Assembly: GCF_014805625.2 (NCBI RefSeq) | Contig: NW_023998415.1 | Coordinates: 26,089,296 to 26,153,295 of the forward strand | Length of the DNA stretch: 64,000 nt | Direction of reading: 5' to 3' | From: Glossina fuscipes | Taxonomy: Eukaryota > Arthropoda > Insecta > Diptera > Glossinidae | Shown: piece after piece, positions 1 to 14,045 of the stretch | Numbering within the stretch: position 1 is the stretch's first letter | How the letters are laid out: each line of letters begins with the position of its first letter | Notes under the pieces: generated by a model | The model's database searches: none | Told to the model about the DNA's origin: nothing | What the model saw: the letters and a program-made list of their open reading frames with translations, nothing else | Translations under genes and position numbers: made by a program

Positions 1-3000
1 ACTTATAATTGAGAAAATGAAAATAAGTTTCAAACGCCGCGTTCTTATCGCTTCATTGCCATCTAAGAGAGTACTTTACTATGAATGCATAGTGTGTAAT
101 TCATATATATGATATCTAAAATATCTACATATATGTATATCCAGCGATTCCCATAGCGCAATCAAAAACAAGAGAAGACGGTAAGGTAAGGAGAATTAAA
201 ACAATTAACTGCGTCTTCTTGTTTAAACCTTGAGATTCGATTAAAAAACAAATAAAAAATAAAAAATATTTTGAGATGAATACTTTGGGAACTCATGTCG
301 CATTAATTACGTCAAGTATTTTATGCTACTATTAGATTTACTTATTTGCCTTTTAAATGCCTTGCAATCATTATTACAAAAAAAAAAAACTTTTAAGTTA
401 ACGTTATACATAGATTATGTTTGCGTATATGATTTCAAATACGGTTTACTTTGCTGTGTAAACACACAAACAGATACACACACATAAACACATGTATTAT
501 GTATATCAGTTGACCTCGTATGCAAAATATTCTTAAACTCAATTATAGTTTTCAATTAAATGAAGGAGTGAAACTGAAATGATAAGAGTTCTTCTTCTTC
601 TTCTTGTTCTTCTTCTTCATTTTAATCTACATAGTTCCAGCTTATCAGTTGGGACTTCCTATTGTTTTCTTATACAAACATCAAATCATATGTACACATA
701 AAAATTAATATTACATATACACTAAAAGAAATTGTAAACGACTTGGTGTGAAACTTTTCATACCCTTCATACCTATAGCGTCGTCATAAGAACTCTTTCA
801 TTTGATCTTGCTTCAAGCTGAACGGAGCAGGAGCAGATATAGAGTCAAAGATTTTTAATTAACAAAATGCAAATAGCTTATGCATAATCAAATCCCATAC
901 CGGATATTGTTAAACTTGAAGCGTAAGATCAATTGTTTGTCCTTCGATCCATTTAAATCTAGATTACAGTTTTCTAACTTTGCCAGATCAAGAAATTTAA
1001 TTTCAACTTATTTATTACTAAAATATCGTACAAAGAGTTCTTTTAGCGTGCAAGAGTTCGTCACTTATTCCCAAAACAAAGCTAAACGTAACTAGTTCAC
1101 GTTCTATCCAATTATAAAAAAAAATTTTCTTTTAAATATCGTAAGTAATGGAATGTCCTGTATATAAATATATATGTATATAGAACTAAACATTGTTCTA
1201 TATAAACATTATTTACCCATTGACAATATGTACGATATGTTTATCATAAATTATTGAAGATTTTCGTCGTTTGCATACCAATAGTGGGTTTTCCATATCC
1301 ATATATCTCTTTCATATTCATGACCGGTAAACGGTCTACCGTTCTGTTTGTGCTGCTAACTATAGCGATGTGAGCTTATCTGCCTCCTATCCGAACACCT
1401 TTATCTACGATTTAGCATTGAAACGCTCACGATCGCAGACAGAAAAGTTAATGGTTGTGAATCGAGTCTTATGTATATCCGTTCCCCCGTCCCATACGAT
1501 CAAACATCAACCCACCTCCCATCGTTTGTTAAGACTCGCTTCGCTACCATAAGTGAAATGCAAAACAAAAACTTGATTCTTGGACTTTTTTTCTTTCCGC
1601 TTACGAAGCTTAATATAAAAAAATTAGGCTTTTTCACTTGTAATATATGTAAAGGGCATCGTAGTGTCGCGACATTAAGGTGTCGTAAAATCGTGATAGA
1701 AGTTCTTATAAAGGCGATAAGTATCTAACAATACAATTCAATCAAAAGGTAAACAAAACATATGAACGACTTATTATTCTGCAGAAAACTTATGCCAAAG
1801 GTCTTTCTGGTTTTCGAAGTAAAATTTGGAAGCCGATGGTCTTCGAAATAGCTTCGATTTGGGTTTATTTCCCCAATCCCGCAAGCATAAGTAGGTTATT
1901 GGGTTTGAAAATCGCCAGAAGTTAGGCGGCAAATGCTGTACAATGGGAGTTAAATTTTCGGAGAAAAAGACTGCCCAGAATTCGAGCGAATAACCTAAAG
2001 CACACATAATAATAACATTATATCTGATTACAAGTTTGGCTCAAAGAAAAAAATTCACAATGTACCAGGTGTCAATAATCAAAGCAGTAAGTAAACTTAG
2101 TCTCTTACAAGCGATTCCAAGCGAAACGTTGCCAACACGAAAGATAAGAGAGGGACCTGCAGAGAGGGAGAGGCATTCTGAACGCAATACAAACTTTTAT
2201 TATTATTTTATTAAATAAAAAGTGTCCGTCAAGTAGGACGGAGTAAGTTTTTCTGCCGCATGGTGTTGTCGGAAGCTCATGCCTGTCTTCTGTCTTCTTC
2301 CTCTGCATGTCACCCAATCAACAACCGATAATTTACTGAGTTGAGTAAAAAGGTGTCGCCCCATATATTTTCTAACTGCTTCGATAAACAACTACTAATT
2401 GCTAAGAAACCGTATTAATCGATAGCTTACCGATAATCGGTTAACGGTTATCTGCTTATCGGGCTTCCCTTAAATGGTATTGGTCTGAGAATATTATAAT
2501 GTCTATAGTCGGACTTGAATTGCTCACACCTCGAAAGTCAACAACAAGCGATTGTTTTGAAAAATTTCAATACTTTGAAAATTTGTTCAAACATTTCAAG
2601 CGTCTAATCTACGATGACTGGCAGCGAAATCGAAATTTTCGAAAGGACTTAAGTCCACTCAAAAACTGTAAATGAACGAAAAGTCTTACATATTATGCAA
2701 TATTTCTTTTTTCATAAAAGGAATATCACGATTTAACGGTTTCTTTGAAAATGAGAATAGAAATTTTCAAATACACAATTTTATATATATACTGATATAA
2801 AAATAGAAAAGGAAGTCGAAAATACATAACTAATACTTTTGTACTATATTTAAAGCTTTGAAATCTATTTCAATTCTCGCACAATGTAACGGGACAAGCA
2901 ATCGCTCGGCAAGCGATTTCAATGCAGTGCATAAATGTCAAATATTGATAAGAAGAGTGAAGTCTATGCCTGCGCCAAGAGCTAATTAAATGAAATTATG

Positions 3001-6000
3001 AATTACATTTGCTTCAAGCGCTTTTTACATTTCTTAATTCTCATTTCTAACTTTATCTTAATGCAAGACTTATCACTTATAGGGTTTCGTATTTCCTTAA
3101 GAAAACAATAATGAAGAGAAATGAATAAATCAGAAAGTTAAAGAAACTAGAGAGATAAGCGTAAGTGAAAATATTTTAATGTTCGTTCATTTTGAAGCGA
3201 ATTTTGAATACCTTCTTCCAGTCAAGTTTAATGTTTTTTTTTTCTATCATTTTTATAAACACAAATATTGTAATATCAATAAAGATGGAACGAAGAAATC
3301 CGTGATTCGGCATATTAATCGTATAACATCGATTTTCGATAATCGATTAGCGGTAAACTCCCTGATTCGATGTTGCTGACTTTTAGGATCGATTAATTGG
3401 ATTAATTGGATCAACGATAAATCGAAGGCGTAACCTTAATCTCTAAAGTGAAAATAATCCATTATTAAAACTAAGTTAATTTGCTAGTCGAACTTAAGCT
3501 AACACGAGTGATAAAAAGTTTGAAATAAAAGCATTCTTCTCGATAAGGCAAAGCTTCGCAGATCATAATAATGATTTTAAGGTCGAATAAATTTCGACAT
3601 AAATCAATTCCGCGATTCACGCTAAACAAAAATCTGAATACTATATAAAGCATATATACCTATACATATTTTATAAAATCATTCATATATCACTCTATAC
3701 TTATTGTCTATGAAAATTCTCTGATCTTAACATGACTCTATTGCGTTAACATACAGCTTACAACTATAATAAAAAAATGAGAGCCTTTAAAAAAAAAAAA
3801 AAACGAAGAAACTCCATATGCAAGTGTAATGTAACAAAGAAAATGCAGACGTTTATATCATTTTTACATTTAAATGGTTGCAGTCCAGCTGTGATCATTC
3901 AATTTTCATTTCATAAAAACTCAAGACTATTCGGATTAACTTTAATTTTGTTATTGTACAGCATCTAAAGTAAACTAAAGCAACTGAAGATTTATAAGAA
4001 GAGTTGAGGAGTTGAGGTTTGATTGAATCATTCGTTTACTTCTTTTCCATACTCGCTAAAAAAGGTACACTACACGTAGTTTCTCAATTGTTTTATAGAA
4101 ACAGACATCGAATACTCCCATTATGTTCGCAGCCTTTCTTTCTGTGTCAATCGATTGGAGAATTTCGCCATCTTCGTCTACTTAATTCTCATTTAGATGA
4201 AAGTATGCGCATAACCTCAAATTTTTACCTAGACTAGGCAAAAGACAAAACTCTTTGTTTTTCTTTCTTTTTCCTTTCCGCTATGTATACCGGAACCGTA
4301 AATTATAGTACCTCTTCTTTTTTAGCATACAATCTTAAACTTTACTGTAGAGTTTAAAATTGGCTCATCTGCATTTTTCCTTACTGATAAATCTTCAATA
4401 GAAATGTGGAAATCAGCCGAATTGGCTCAAAGCGTCGTTCCTATATCCGAAAAGTATTCAAAAAGTATTCAAAAGTAAATATGTTTTTTATTTTATACAA
4501 GGTTTCTGTACAGCTCTGCTGAATTGCATAATTCCCTCCGTCTTAGAACGGGATGGACAAAATAAGATGAACATCTGACATATACACATTCAACTCTTTT
4601 TTTTCTAGACCAGATACGTTCCTTAAAAGACCGTGCAAAAAAAATCGTGTAAAAAAATACAGGCAACATATGGTAAATTTGTGAATATGTTCTGCGTAAT
4701 ATGAATAAACTCTAAATATTTTTTTTAAAAATAACAAAATGCATATTATATATTTATACAAAAACAATAATTCAGTTTTATTTCGAAAAAGAAAAAAACT
4801 TTAATTAGTGTACAGTGAAAACTCAGTTCATAAATTCAATATAAATTAAAATTTAATTAGAACTTAAATTGAAAGTCGATATTAGGAACTATATCCGCCT
4901 GAGTGGCCGACTAGGCAAAGAGTCTTGACTAACAACACAACGGTCGTAGGATCAAATCTCTCAAGTATGCTAGAGTTTTCAAAAAAGCCGATAGCCTTAG
5001 ATCTTAGTACTTTAAGATTTTAGTCTTCGAATTTATTATACACATGGTATAGAACAGTATCTACTCACTGCTAGTATCTTCTGCTCTTGTCTTAAGCCAC
5101 TTAATTCGTTGACAATAAATTTTCAAACTTAAAAATTGGATATGATTGCGTAATCGCTTATATCCCATCAACCATATCTTAACAGTTTATGTTAGTAAAG
5201 ACTCGCTTTGTCATGTAATATCAGACGTATTTCGCTTCTTCTATTCTTCCTTAGAATATAGTCTGGTCATAGCTTTTTTCAGTAGGAATTTTTTCGAGGT
5301 TACAGGTCTTTAGGAACGATTCTATTCTGTTAAACTGTATTTCGAAAATTCTGAAAGCATTTTTGTGATTAATTCATGTTTATTGTCCCATTTCGCTCTT
5401 TCCTTAACATTATTGCCTTCATTAAAGGTAAAAATATGCTAATTATGCTCTTCCAATATATAACAAAGAAAAAAAAAAAAAAATCTCTTCTTAACATACA
5501 CTAAGAAAAGCAAAATAAATGACTTCTTAACTTCACTTGCATTCCTAAGTTCGCCTAGGTGATTACAGACTGTGTATATACTTTCTCCCTTCACCTTTTA
5601 TTCTAAATGATTGGGAAAAAGAACAGATTATCCCCCGGTCCATCGCCTAGGTAATAAACTAACTATATACAATTTAATGGACTTTCTCTTAATGATTATA
5701 TCGCCCTGGCATATACATATACATGAGATGTATGTTAGTAATTAAAATATTTTCTTAAAAAACTTCATTTTAGAAATAGCTTTAAACTTTAAATGTACAA
5801 AAAATATCTTTTAAAAACTTCATTATTATAAGTTATAGCATAGCATAGCATATAGAATTTTTATAAACATTCTACGTTGCCTCTGTGGTGAAGAAGATTT
5901 TATAGCCTAAGAGAAACAGAACGCAGATCATGTTGCTTTGTTTTTTTTCTTTTTTTTTTTTTTATTTATGATGCCAAGAAATCAGTCATTTTAACTATAC

Positions 6001-6914
6001 AAGAAAAGTAAAAAAAAAAAATATGAAAACTCAAACGTATACACTGTAAATAATCGAGATAAATTACACTGAAATAAATTAATTTGTCATTTGTGTTTTT
6101 TATAACCTAATTTAATTGCCGTTAAATTTCAGTTAAACTATTATGAATATTTATTGGTTCCGATTTATGTCAGTTCATTCATTTATCCATATATACAAAA
6201 CACTGGGATGACTTAGATAATACCTAAGGTTAAAGACTTAACCTAGTTATAATTAGAGAAAAAAGGATTCTTAAATTTATGCATAGAAGAATAAGAAAAA
6301 GAAAATCATATACTTATGTAGTCCAGCCGTGCACTCACAGCTGATGTACATCAAATGCGAGTGTACCACGTGAACAATGAATCACTGTAAACAGCAAAAA
6401 TCATATAACATTATTTAGGGTATTACCGGATCGTAACGGTGCAATAATACTTATAAATATTGTTTTAAGCTCGTTTAATTTTAGTTGACTTTAGCTTAAG
6501 CTAAGGTCATTAAAGGGAATAGCTTTAATGGAGCTACGGGATCCAATGACGAAAGATCAGCTTATGTGTACAAAAAAGCGAAAAACCGCGACAAATGGAG
6601 AGGAATATTAAAGTTGACCTCCTTGGTAGAGGGACATAGGCCTTCAAATTAAATTTTTCGAAACTGTATGACTGTACAACTTGGGCATATGCCGCAAATA
6701 TTTTTCTCGGTGTAATGCTTTCAATATCTTAAAGACAGGTTGTTTACTGAATACCTTTAGGGTACTTTTTTTTTGTTTTGACTTGAAATCTGTGCATTGT
6801 TTACATTTTTTAAGCTTAAAAACCAATTTGAGGAGAATTCTTTAGGTGATTTTTTTTTCACATTTTTTAAGTAAGAAGCGATGGTAAAAAAGAAGAAGAA
6901 ATTTAAACGCTTAC
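1..6914 (-). other. LanA second intron, partial (no exon seen)
   Basis: AT-rich sequence downstream of the LanA exon 2 donor. I found no frame matching the rest of the LN domain or any EGF-like repeat on the minus strand, so the next exon lies outside the window and the intron is at least 6.9 kb. It contains a CTT-rich microsatellite near 590-620, poly(A)/poly(T) runs, and a tRNA-derived SINE at 4893-5040. The short open frames here look random. Confidence 0.6.
4893..5040 (+). mobile_element. tRNA-derived SINE, copy 1
   Basis: The head resembles a tRNA (Leu/Ser-like) with an A box at 4904-4915 (TGGCCGACTAGG, one mismatch to TRGCNNAGYNGG) and a B box at 4949-4959 (GGATCAAATCT, degraded from GGTTCGANTCC). 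The body that follows, with motifs such as CTTAGAT, AGTACTTTAAGA and TTTTAGTCTTCGAATTT, is shared with a second copy at 59153-59328. A shared tRNA-like head plus a shared unrelated tail defines a SINE rather than a functional tRNA. No acceptor stem pairing or CCA-adjacent end is evident. It lies in LanA intron 2, in the antisense orientation to LanA. Confidence 0.75.
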
Positions 6915-8647
6915 CTGACCGAAATCAATGGTTAAATTGACTTCATTGAATTTCATACCACGGGACAATGGAGGACTTTGCCACCACGATTCTGTACCAT
7001 CGATTGCATGTTCGGGAGCATGATTCTTTTCGGGTATAGTAGGATCGCAGTAATCGCAAACCTTAAGGGGAAAAAATAAAACGAAAAACAAAAAGATGAA
7101 GAAATAAACAACATTTTCAATATCATTGCATTGAAAGTTACTTAATAATAATACATTAAGATAATAATCCATTTCTTTGTTGTTTTTTTTAATTAAGGAA
7201 ATGTATATGCCCATCAGTGAATAGGGTTTTCCAATCAAGTGCACTTTCTCCACAAAGTAAATGTATCCACCACAGAAGATATATCGGATTTGCCGATTAT
7301 TTGTAATGCATCCTTAGACCATATCGTATAAAGCGCTCTAATCCTTGCTAACGATAAAAACAAAACTAAAAGAAAGCAATATTCAATTTGTCTGTCTGTC
7401 GGTCGTTATCTTAAATTTTTCTCTCTTTTTTTTTTTTTCTTACATTCTCTTCGATCAGTATTATATGACTTTTGGTGAGTTCAGGACTCTCACTCTTATT
7501 TAACCTCAAACTCACTTACGCCTAGAAACGCAGTCGTAGTAGTTTGATGTACGATATTTCTGCTTTTTGTTTTTAAAAGAAAAACTTCCCCGATACATGT
7601 ATTTTTTACTGATTCGAAAAAAATTAATATCTGATTGGATTGTGTAAATATTCTTAAATTCATATATAAAAAATGTCTGAGGCATTGATGTTACCGCAAG
7701 TCTCTGTTTTTGGATTTCATATTCGGGTTTTCGTTGGTACAGCTATTAAGGTGGGATCCAACAGCTGAGATGTCATGCCATAAACCTGTCTTTGGATACG
7801 ATTTTAGATCAATTTTATACCTCTGCTTTTAATCTTCGTTCTTCTATCTTTTCTTAAGTTCTTATATACGTTGATGTTATTGAATTACGTGTAATATTGT
7901 AATGTGGACCTAATACCGAAATTACTTTCAAAATTTATATTTCGAATTGAAATTTTTATTCATGTTTAGTAGTTTAATAAAATTTTGTAAAACTATGGGA
8001 AGCTTAGGTTAGCTTAGGTTAGATTAGGTAAGCACTAGGGTGACCAAATCAAATAAAATTTTCATCGCCGTTTATGGGCAGATTTTAATGTGGCCGGAAT
8101 TAACAACATATAACATTCATTATTGCGTAACGGGAATTAGCAAAATAAATAGAGCTGAGAATACCCTTGGCCCGCTGATGTACACCACACGGCGAGTCGT
8201 CCCGTTCAGTTTTGTTATCCCACCTCGTGGAAATAAACGTTAATCCTCCACTCTCTGTGGAGGCGAAGCACCTCGTCCGGTGATCAACTTTTAATCCACT
8301 ATCGCGTAGCATATGCGGCAATTAAAATTTAATGCTTCTTAATAGATTTAATAAATATTTTAATATTTCTTTGTTGTTTTTGCTTTATGAAAAAAATATT
8401 CTACCTGGCCTTGTATTACTGAGTAGTCGATGTGATCATTTTCTGTATTTGCTCCTACTAATTTACAATACAACTCGGGACCATCGGTATCCATGCCACA
8501 TGTGGCGGTTGCATAAATCTTACGTCCAGTCGCTAAATTGAAATATGGCGGAGTTAATTCCGCTTTAGCATTGCTTATCAAGTAATGTAATATTAAAGTC
8601 ACAACCGCACCGGCAGGGCATAATGATATATGGCGTTTAAGGACCAT
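6915..8647 (-). CDS. LanA: Laminin subunit alpha, N-terminal part (5' end of gene)
   Basis: Two coding exons are visible: 8405-8647 (81 codons, phase 0) and 6915-7061 (49 codons, phase 0), separated by a 1343-nt intron (7062-8404, GT..AG). The start ATG at 8647 opens a signal peptide with a hydrophobic core near residues 12-28, ending ...SNAKA. The laminin N-terminal (LN) domain follows directly: TPPYFNLATGRKIYATATCG, then ELYCKLVG, VCDYCDPTIP, HAIDGTESWWQSPPLSRG and NEVNLTIDFGQ. These strings are typical of alpha-3/alpha-5-type laminin chains, the class of Drosophila LanA. The protein is secreted and assembles with beta and gamma chains into basement-membrane laminin; the LN domain drives polymerisation. 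The donor at 6914 (gtaagc) sends the gene off the left edge: I saw no further LN or LE exon in 1-6914. LanA is favoured over wing blister by the wording of the LN motifs; I am confident of laminin alpha. Confidence 0.93.
7062..8404 (-). other. LanA intron 1 with a GC-richer repeat-like insert
   Basis: The intron is bounded by a donor at 8404 (gtagaa) and a pyrimidine-rich acceptor ending at 7062. Around 7985-8035 there are short repeats of the GCTTAGGTTA type. The stretch 8040-8340 is richer in GC than the rest, with phrases such as CCACCTCGTGGAAAT and CTCTGTGGAGGCGAAGCACC that look like an inserted dispersed element. I could not assign it to a family. Confidence 0.45.
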
Positions 8648-9170
8648 GATAACAAAAAATACAAAATTTTTAAAATTTCTTATCCACTCTCACACACTAT
8701 TCATTTATGTATTTTTAGAAAAAAAAAAAATAAAGTCCTTTATTCTTTTATTTTATTTTTTTGCTTTTTTTTTGTTTACTGCTTTTCACAGATATCCACG
8801 TTCGTTTATATATATGCGCTTTATCTTATCCTTAAAGACATTTATTTTCAATTTTTCTTCTTTTTTATTTTTGATTGTTTATCGTTTCTCGTTCTATTCT
8901 TTTTAGACCATCCAACCGCACTGGATAGCTCTTCCCCAGCAACTGATCTTACCAGTCAACATTAATTTTTCTTTATGTCTATTGCTTTTGCAGTTGGGTC
9001 AATTCTTATCTTAAAAATTCATTCATGTTTGGCGTGCGCAGTGCAGTTAACCGCACTATTGAAATCTTTATGGTGACGCGTGAGTATATCATACCGAAGA
9101 GCGCATACAATTTTATTTTCTTAAACAAAATTATCTTTCTCTCTTCACATTTATATTACTCTTAAGAATG

Positions 9171-9175
<5 letters not shown>

Positions 9176-9223
<48 letters not shown>
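9176..9223 (+). repeat. Poly(A) tract (48 A)
   Basis: Uninterrupted run of 48 adenines. It could be the tail of an old retroposed element read on the plus strand, but I found no recognisable element body upstream. Homopolymer length is often unreliable in assemblies. Confidence 0.85.
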
Positions 9224-9224
<1 letters not shown>

Positions 9225-12200
9225 AGAAGAAAATAAACATAGAATTGAAAAAGAAAAGCCGGCCGGTTTCATTATTATGACAGGCAAAGGTTCTTTTCGC
9301 GCTGCTAAAATAGAAAAAAAAAACGTAGGTGCGTTCATATTAATTTCCTTTTTATGGAAATTGTTCCGCTCCACCAGTGGATTGCAAATGTTTGAATAAA
9401 AATATTTATTTTATTACATAAGCTTGCTTTGCTGACCGTAGCAGTAGTCTTAACATTTGATTTCATTTTGATTTAAAAAAATATTAAACCAATCAAAGTG
9501 TAAAGGCTTTGTAAGGAATGTCTTTATACCTATCATCGGACTGTAGACATCAGACCGGTCATATGCGTTCGTTCGTTCCGCCTGGCCGATTGTCGGTCTA
9601 TATGTCCCTTTTCATCGCAAAAATTGACATGTTCTCTACACAAGTATAACTACGAACAGTTTCTTCAGTTTAAGAGAATGTGCGCGTGTGTGTATTATAA
9701 TGAAATATAATTATAATATAATGTTAATTTCAAAGGAACAATAAAAAAAAAGACTTTAATTCAAAAGATGTTGCATCGCTAGTTACAAAACAATGCAACA
9801 ATTACTTTTCTTCGCATCGTCCGCGAAAGATTTCACTTTTAGTTTTCGCCTCTCCATCTGCCTCCCATTCAACTTATGTGATATCAATCCGTTGACCATC
9901 TTAATCTTTTCCATTATGTGTTCACTATCCCGCTTGATTGCTTCCCGGATTATTTTTCTATTCAAGCATCGTCTTCGTGCAAAAATGCCTTTTCAACAGT
10001 TTTCATCGTGCCTCGAAGCAATCGATATGATTCTGCAGCGGTTGCGTTCAAATGAAAACAAAAAATTATTTGCACAAATACTTTTCCCATTTATCGCTTA
10101 CGCTTACAAAGCGAGTGACGGACGTTTATTGATTCTCAAATCCCCATTTCATAGTAGCACATCGGGTCAAACAAACCTATCTCACTATGAATAGCCGAAA
10201 CACTCGAATGATAATATTTGATATCCATATATATATATATATATGTTATCATATATGCGGCACACGTACGGTCATCCGTCTTTAAACGCCTTTTCTTCGT
10301 CGGATCGCATGTAGTTAATGGAGAAGAACTTTCGAAAAGAAAGGAATACACTACGGAATTGCGCTCAAATGAAGTACAAAATATTCACGCATGTGGCGTA
10401 ATTTAAACGCATTCAAAAGCAAGGAACTGAAATATTATTTTAATTACATGAAATTTACAAATAGCCAATGCAAATGTATGAATTTCGCCTGTAGTTCGGG
10501 ATGATGTTAGCCCTAACTTTGCATTATTGCTTCTTTTTCTCTCCTTGTGATCTCACCTCCCTTGCGAAAATATTCAAAAAAATAAAACAAGTTCCAGAAT
10601 TCTATTTCAATTTTAAAGACCGTGAGAAATACAGACAAGCAGATGGGCCGGAATCTTCCTTTTCGCAAGGAACAATTGCGTTTATTCATTAGAGATGGAA
10701 AGTGAATTTTCGACAGAACCCGTTTGCATGTATTCCTCCAATTGGATAGATCTCTTCATTATCTTTAAAATTTGTCCGTCGACATCTGTGTACTTATAAC
10801 AAGAAAACGGTTTCTTTGTTGTCAAAAAGTTAAATACGCATCATATACTAAAAGAAAGAAGAAGAAAGATGCGCCTTGTCCGGAGAATAAAAGTGAGTTT
10901 AGAAATTTCGGAACAGATTTGTGAAATATTGTTTTGAAAAATTTCATCTCTAAAAGACTGCACACTCATTGCTAATACCTCGTCAAGACAGGAAACAGGG
11001 CTTTGAACGATTCTGTCAAGCTTGGCACGGCACGAGATCGTTGAATTTATTGTATGTATTTATGCATGGTCACAAATTCATATCAAATATCTTTCACGCA
11101 CACATTTGAAATCTATAAGGAGTTGTGAGAGTTAGAGACAAACTTCTTATTATGTCTGGTGTTGCCAGAATTGAGGAAAACACACAGCCAAACTGGAATT
11201 ACTTGGAGTCTACCCAATAACCCTACCTTCGGCAAGTTTCAAATTAGATTTACAAGCGACTTTTTTAAAGGTGTCCAACAACAATTTTCCCTAAGCACTT
11301 AAATAGTGGAAGTCCCCATATCTATTTAATTTATTTCACCAATACATTGCCTACTTAGAGGATTACCTTTACTATGATGTTTTCTAATTGAAGTTAAAAA
11401 AAAAAAAATGAAAGCATACCTTTGGGATAAAAATAGAATCGAAATTGGCATTATTTATACCGATTAAAAATTCAGTTTATGACTTTTTGGTTTTCCGTCG
11501 TATATTCTAAGGCTATGCCGTATAATTTGTTTTGTTTAAAGACAAGATGGTATCTAAAGTAATTACAATGAGTTAATCAAATAATTAATACGTAGTTCCC
11601 TTAAACTAAAGATTTTGGAAAATACTAGAGAAAGCGCATAACGATTTTTAAACATGGATTTTGGTGTTCGAACATTTCACTAGCAACCGAAGCAAAAACA
11701 TTATGTATTCAAGATGGAATATTTCATTAGCAACATTCCTTAGCAACATTATTGCAACGTTTGCATATAATTTGTTATAAAAGTGTTTCGTCATTACATC
11801 GTTTCAATATAACTTGGCGTCTTTAGTTCTGTGTTCGTAATTAGAGACTTAGTTTGTTTTATATGTGCACCCTTGCTGATATTATTTAATTTTAATACTT
11901 ACACGTTTGTTGTTGACGGCGCAATGAATCGTAATTTAGCAAAGATACGAACCTTGAGAATGGGGCTTAACTTATGGAATCTGGGCGGTTAACTTGTAAA
12001 AGAAAAAAAAAATCAAATTATATGCCTTAAAGACACTTAATAAAGAATTATTTGCAAATTTTGAAAAACGAAAAAAAAAGGAAAAAAAATCTAGATTTTA
12101 AACTAATAAAACTAATAAAACAAACACCGAAAAGTCAAGAGGTCGAAATTTCTCAAACACTTTTTCTCAATCACTTAACTGCAATAAATTGTAGGCGTAG

Positions 12201-12575
12201 TTTTGCTCTATAATATATGTCATCGTTATGCTGGGATCACATTGGGCGGATTACAAATATATTTTGTAAACTTTATATTTACATATGTATTGAGATGGAT
12301 AAGGTTAATAAGTAATCGATAGCAATGAAATGTATATGGTGTTCATTAAATGTTTGATATATATATAAACACATATATATATATTATTTTTAATAAATAA
12401 TATTTTCAAGATGATTTTGAAGAAACGAAAGAAAAAAACATGTTGATCGATATGATTTCATTATCAGGATTGTTTTCTTAGTTAGGTACAAATCCTAAAC
12501 TCTGGTTTTATTATATATAATATAATGAATTTATATATAAAACTAAATTAATTATATAAAAAATTTACTTAATAG

Positions 12576-12582
<7 letters not shown>

Positions 12583-12612
<30 letters not shown>
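12583..12612. repeat. (AT)n microsatellite
   Basis: Alternating AT run followed by a short acac tract. A TCTCTTTC-type pyrimidine run lies just downstream at 12720-12764. Confidence 0.8.
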
Positions 12613-12618
<6 letters not shown>

Positions 12619-13704
12619 AGCTAAGTAAATGGAAAAAAGGAAGACAATTGAAACAACTGTAGGAAGATACATAGATAAAACCCATGACATTTTGTATATG
12701 CATCTGCTTATACTCGATACTCTCTCTTTCTCTCTCTTTCTTTCTCTCTCTTTCTTTCTCTCTAATATATGTTAAACATTATTCCATACATGATATATAA
12801 GGGAGAAGGTATCCACTTATCCACATATCCATGCATATATTTTCATATAAGGTATGAACTATTAATTAATTAAAGAACAATTAATAACATTATACATTTA
12901 CGTATAGAAGCGCAACAACTACATGGCATATTGATATATAAAAGTGATAAAGTGTACCCTCTGGTAACCATGAAGACAAACCATGACCAGGTATATCTAT
13001 GGCGAGGAATGGCAAATCCGGGGGAGGGTAAGGAGCTTGGTGGGCTATCTTCACTTCAGTTAATATTGAGTTCATATAATAATAACAATTATCTTTACTA
13101 CAAAGGCCTGAAATATTTTCGGGAAGGCAACCATTTAAAATAATTGCTAACGCGCGTACTGCAATATCTCAAGGATGGTGTGCCTAATAAACAGGAAAAA
13201 ATATATATGACAGATGTTAGCAAGAATAAGTATAAGAACAATTTTTTGGTAATAAACGAACAGATATATAGCAAAAGAATAGTAATCCCTTCACTAAAAA
13301 TCAAAATTGAAGGTTCTATTGCTTTCGTTCATACATATAATTGCTGAAGCAAACGCACGCACACGCAAACGCGAGCATTTCCACTACAGCACTAATACAT
13401 GTCCATTGAATATATCATGCTATAGTACACAAATGTTCATAGGCTTACAAGGCTTTCGTTTATATTTCCGATCCTGCATTGCGACATAATAATTTTGTTG
13501 CGCAAATGTTGCTAGCGAAATGTTCCATCTTAATTATATAATGTTTTTGGTGGAGTTGAACATTGAACAAAACCCAGTTTCGAACCAATCCCATAAGGCG
13601 GAAAAATAAAGAAGCTCGATTAATAATAAAAAATTCAATGGACCATTTTCTCATATGCTAATCGGTTCTGGAACGGGAGAAATTGCTTGAAGGCCAAAAA
13701 CCCA

Positions 13705-14045
13705 GAAGGAAGCCGAGGTCAAAGACCAAAGATGATACATATATTCCTGAGAAGCATCAAATTCTGAATTAATTTAAGCATTTCCGTCTGTCCGTGTTTA
13801 CGCCTGTATAATATCTGTTATAAGTATTCCCCAAACTTTTCAAAGAACACGCCTACAACGCCCACAAGTGTATGTAACGAAGACTGCGTGAAAACTTTTG
13901 TTTTCCCTCTCTCCTGCTCATTACGCATAAAGTGCAACACATGCACGATATAAATTTCCACAAAATTATTCTACAAAAATTGGATAACGATGATGGGTGC
14001 AAAAAATTCGGTTACAACCGAATATAATTTTCTTAGGTATTCTTG
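13705..14045 (+). repeat. Dispersed repeat, family C copy
   Basis: Shares ordered landmarks with copies near 28640, 29160, 35026, 37258 and 53785: an AGCATCAAATTCTGAATTAA-like phrase, 'TTTAAGCATTTCCGTCTGTCC', then ACACGCCTAC..CGCCCAC, GCACGATATAAATTTC, and a terminal CCGAATATAATTTTCTTAG. Non-coding, probably a non-autonomous element. The landmarks follow one another in the same order in the longer copies, which argues for a single family. Confidence 0.6.

Noticed and set aside
8630..8965. 111-codon plus-strand frame upstream of LanA
   Set aside because: Low-complexity F/L/I-rich translation of T-rich DNA, antisense to the LanA start; no family similarity.
9793..10194. 133-codon plus-strand frame
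   Set aside because: No recognisable motif, no Kozak or splice support, and the opposite strand is open too; kept only as a weak note for the minus-strand end.
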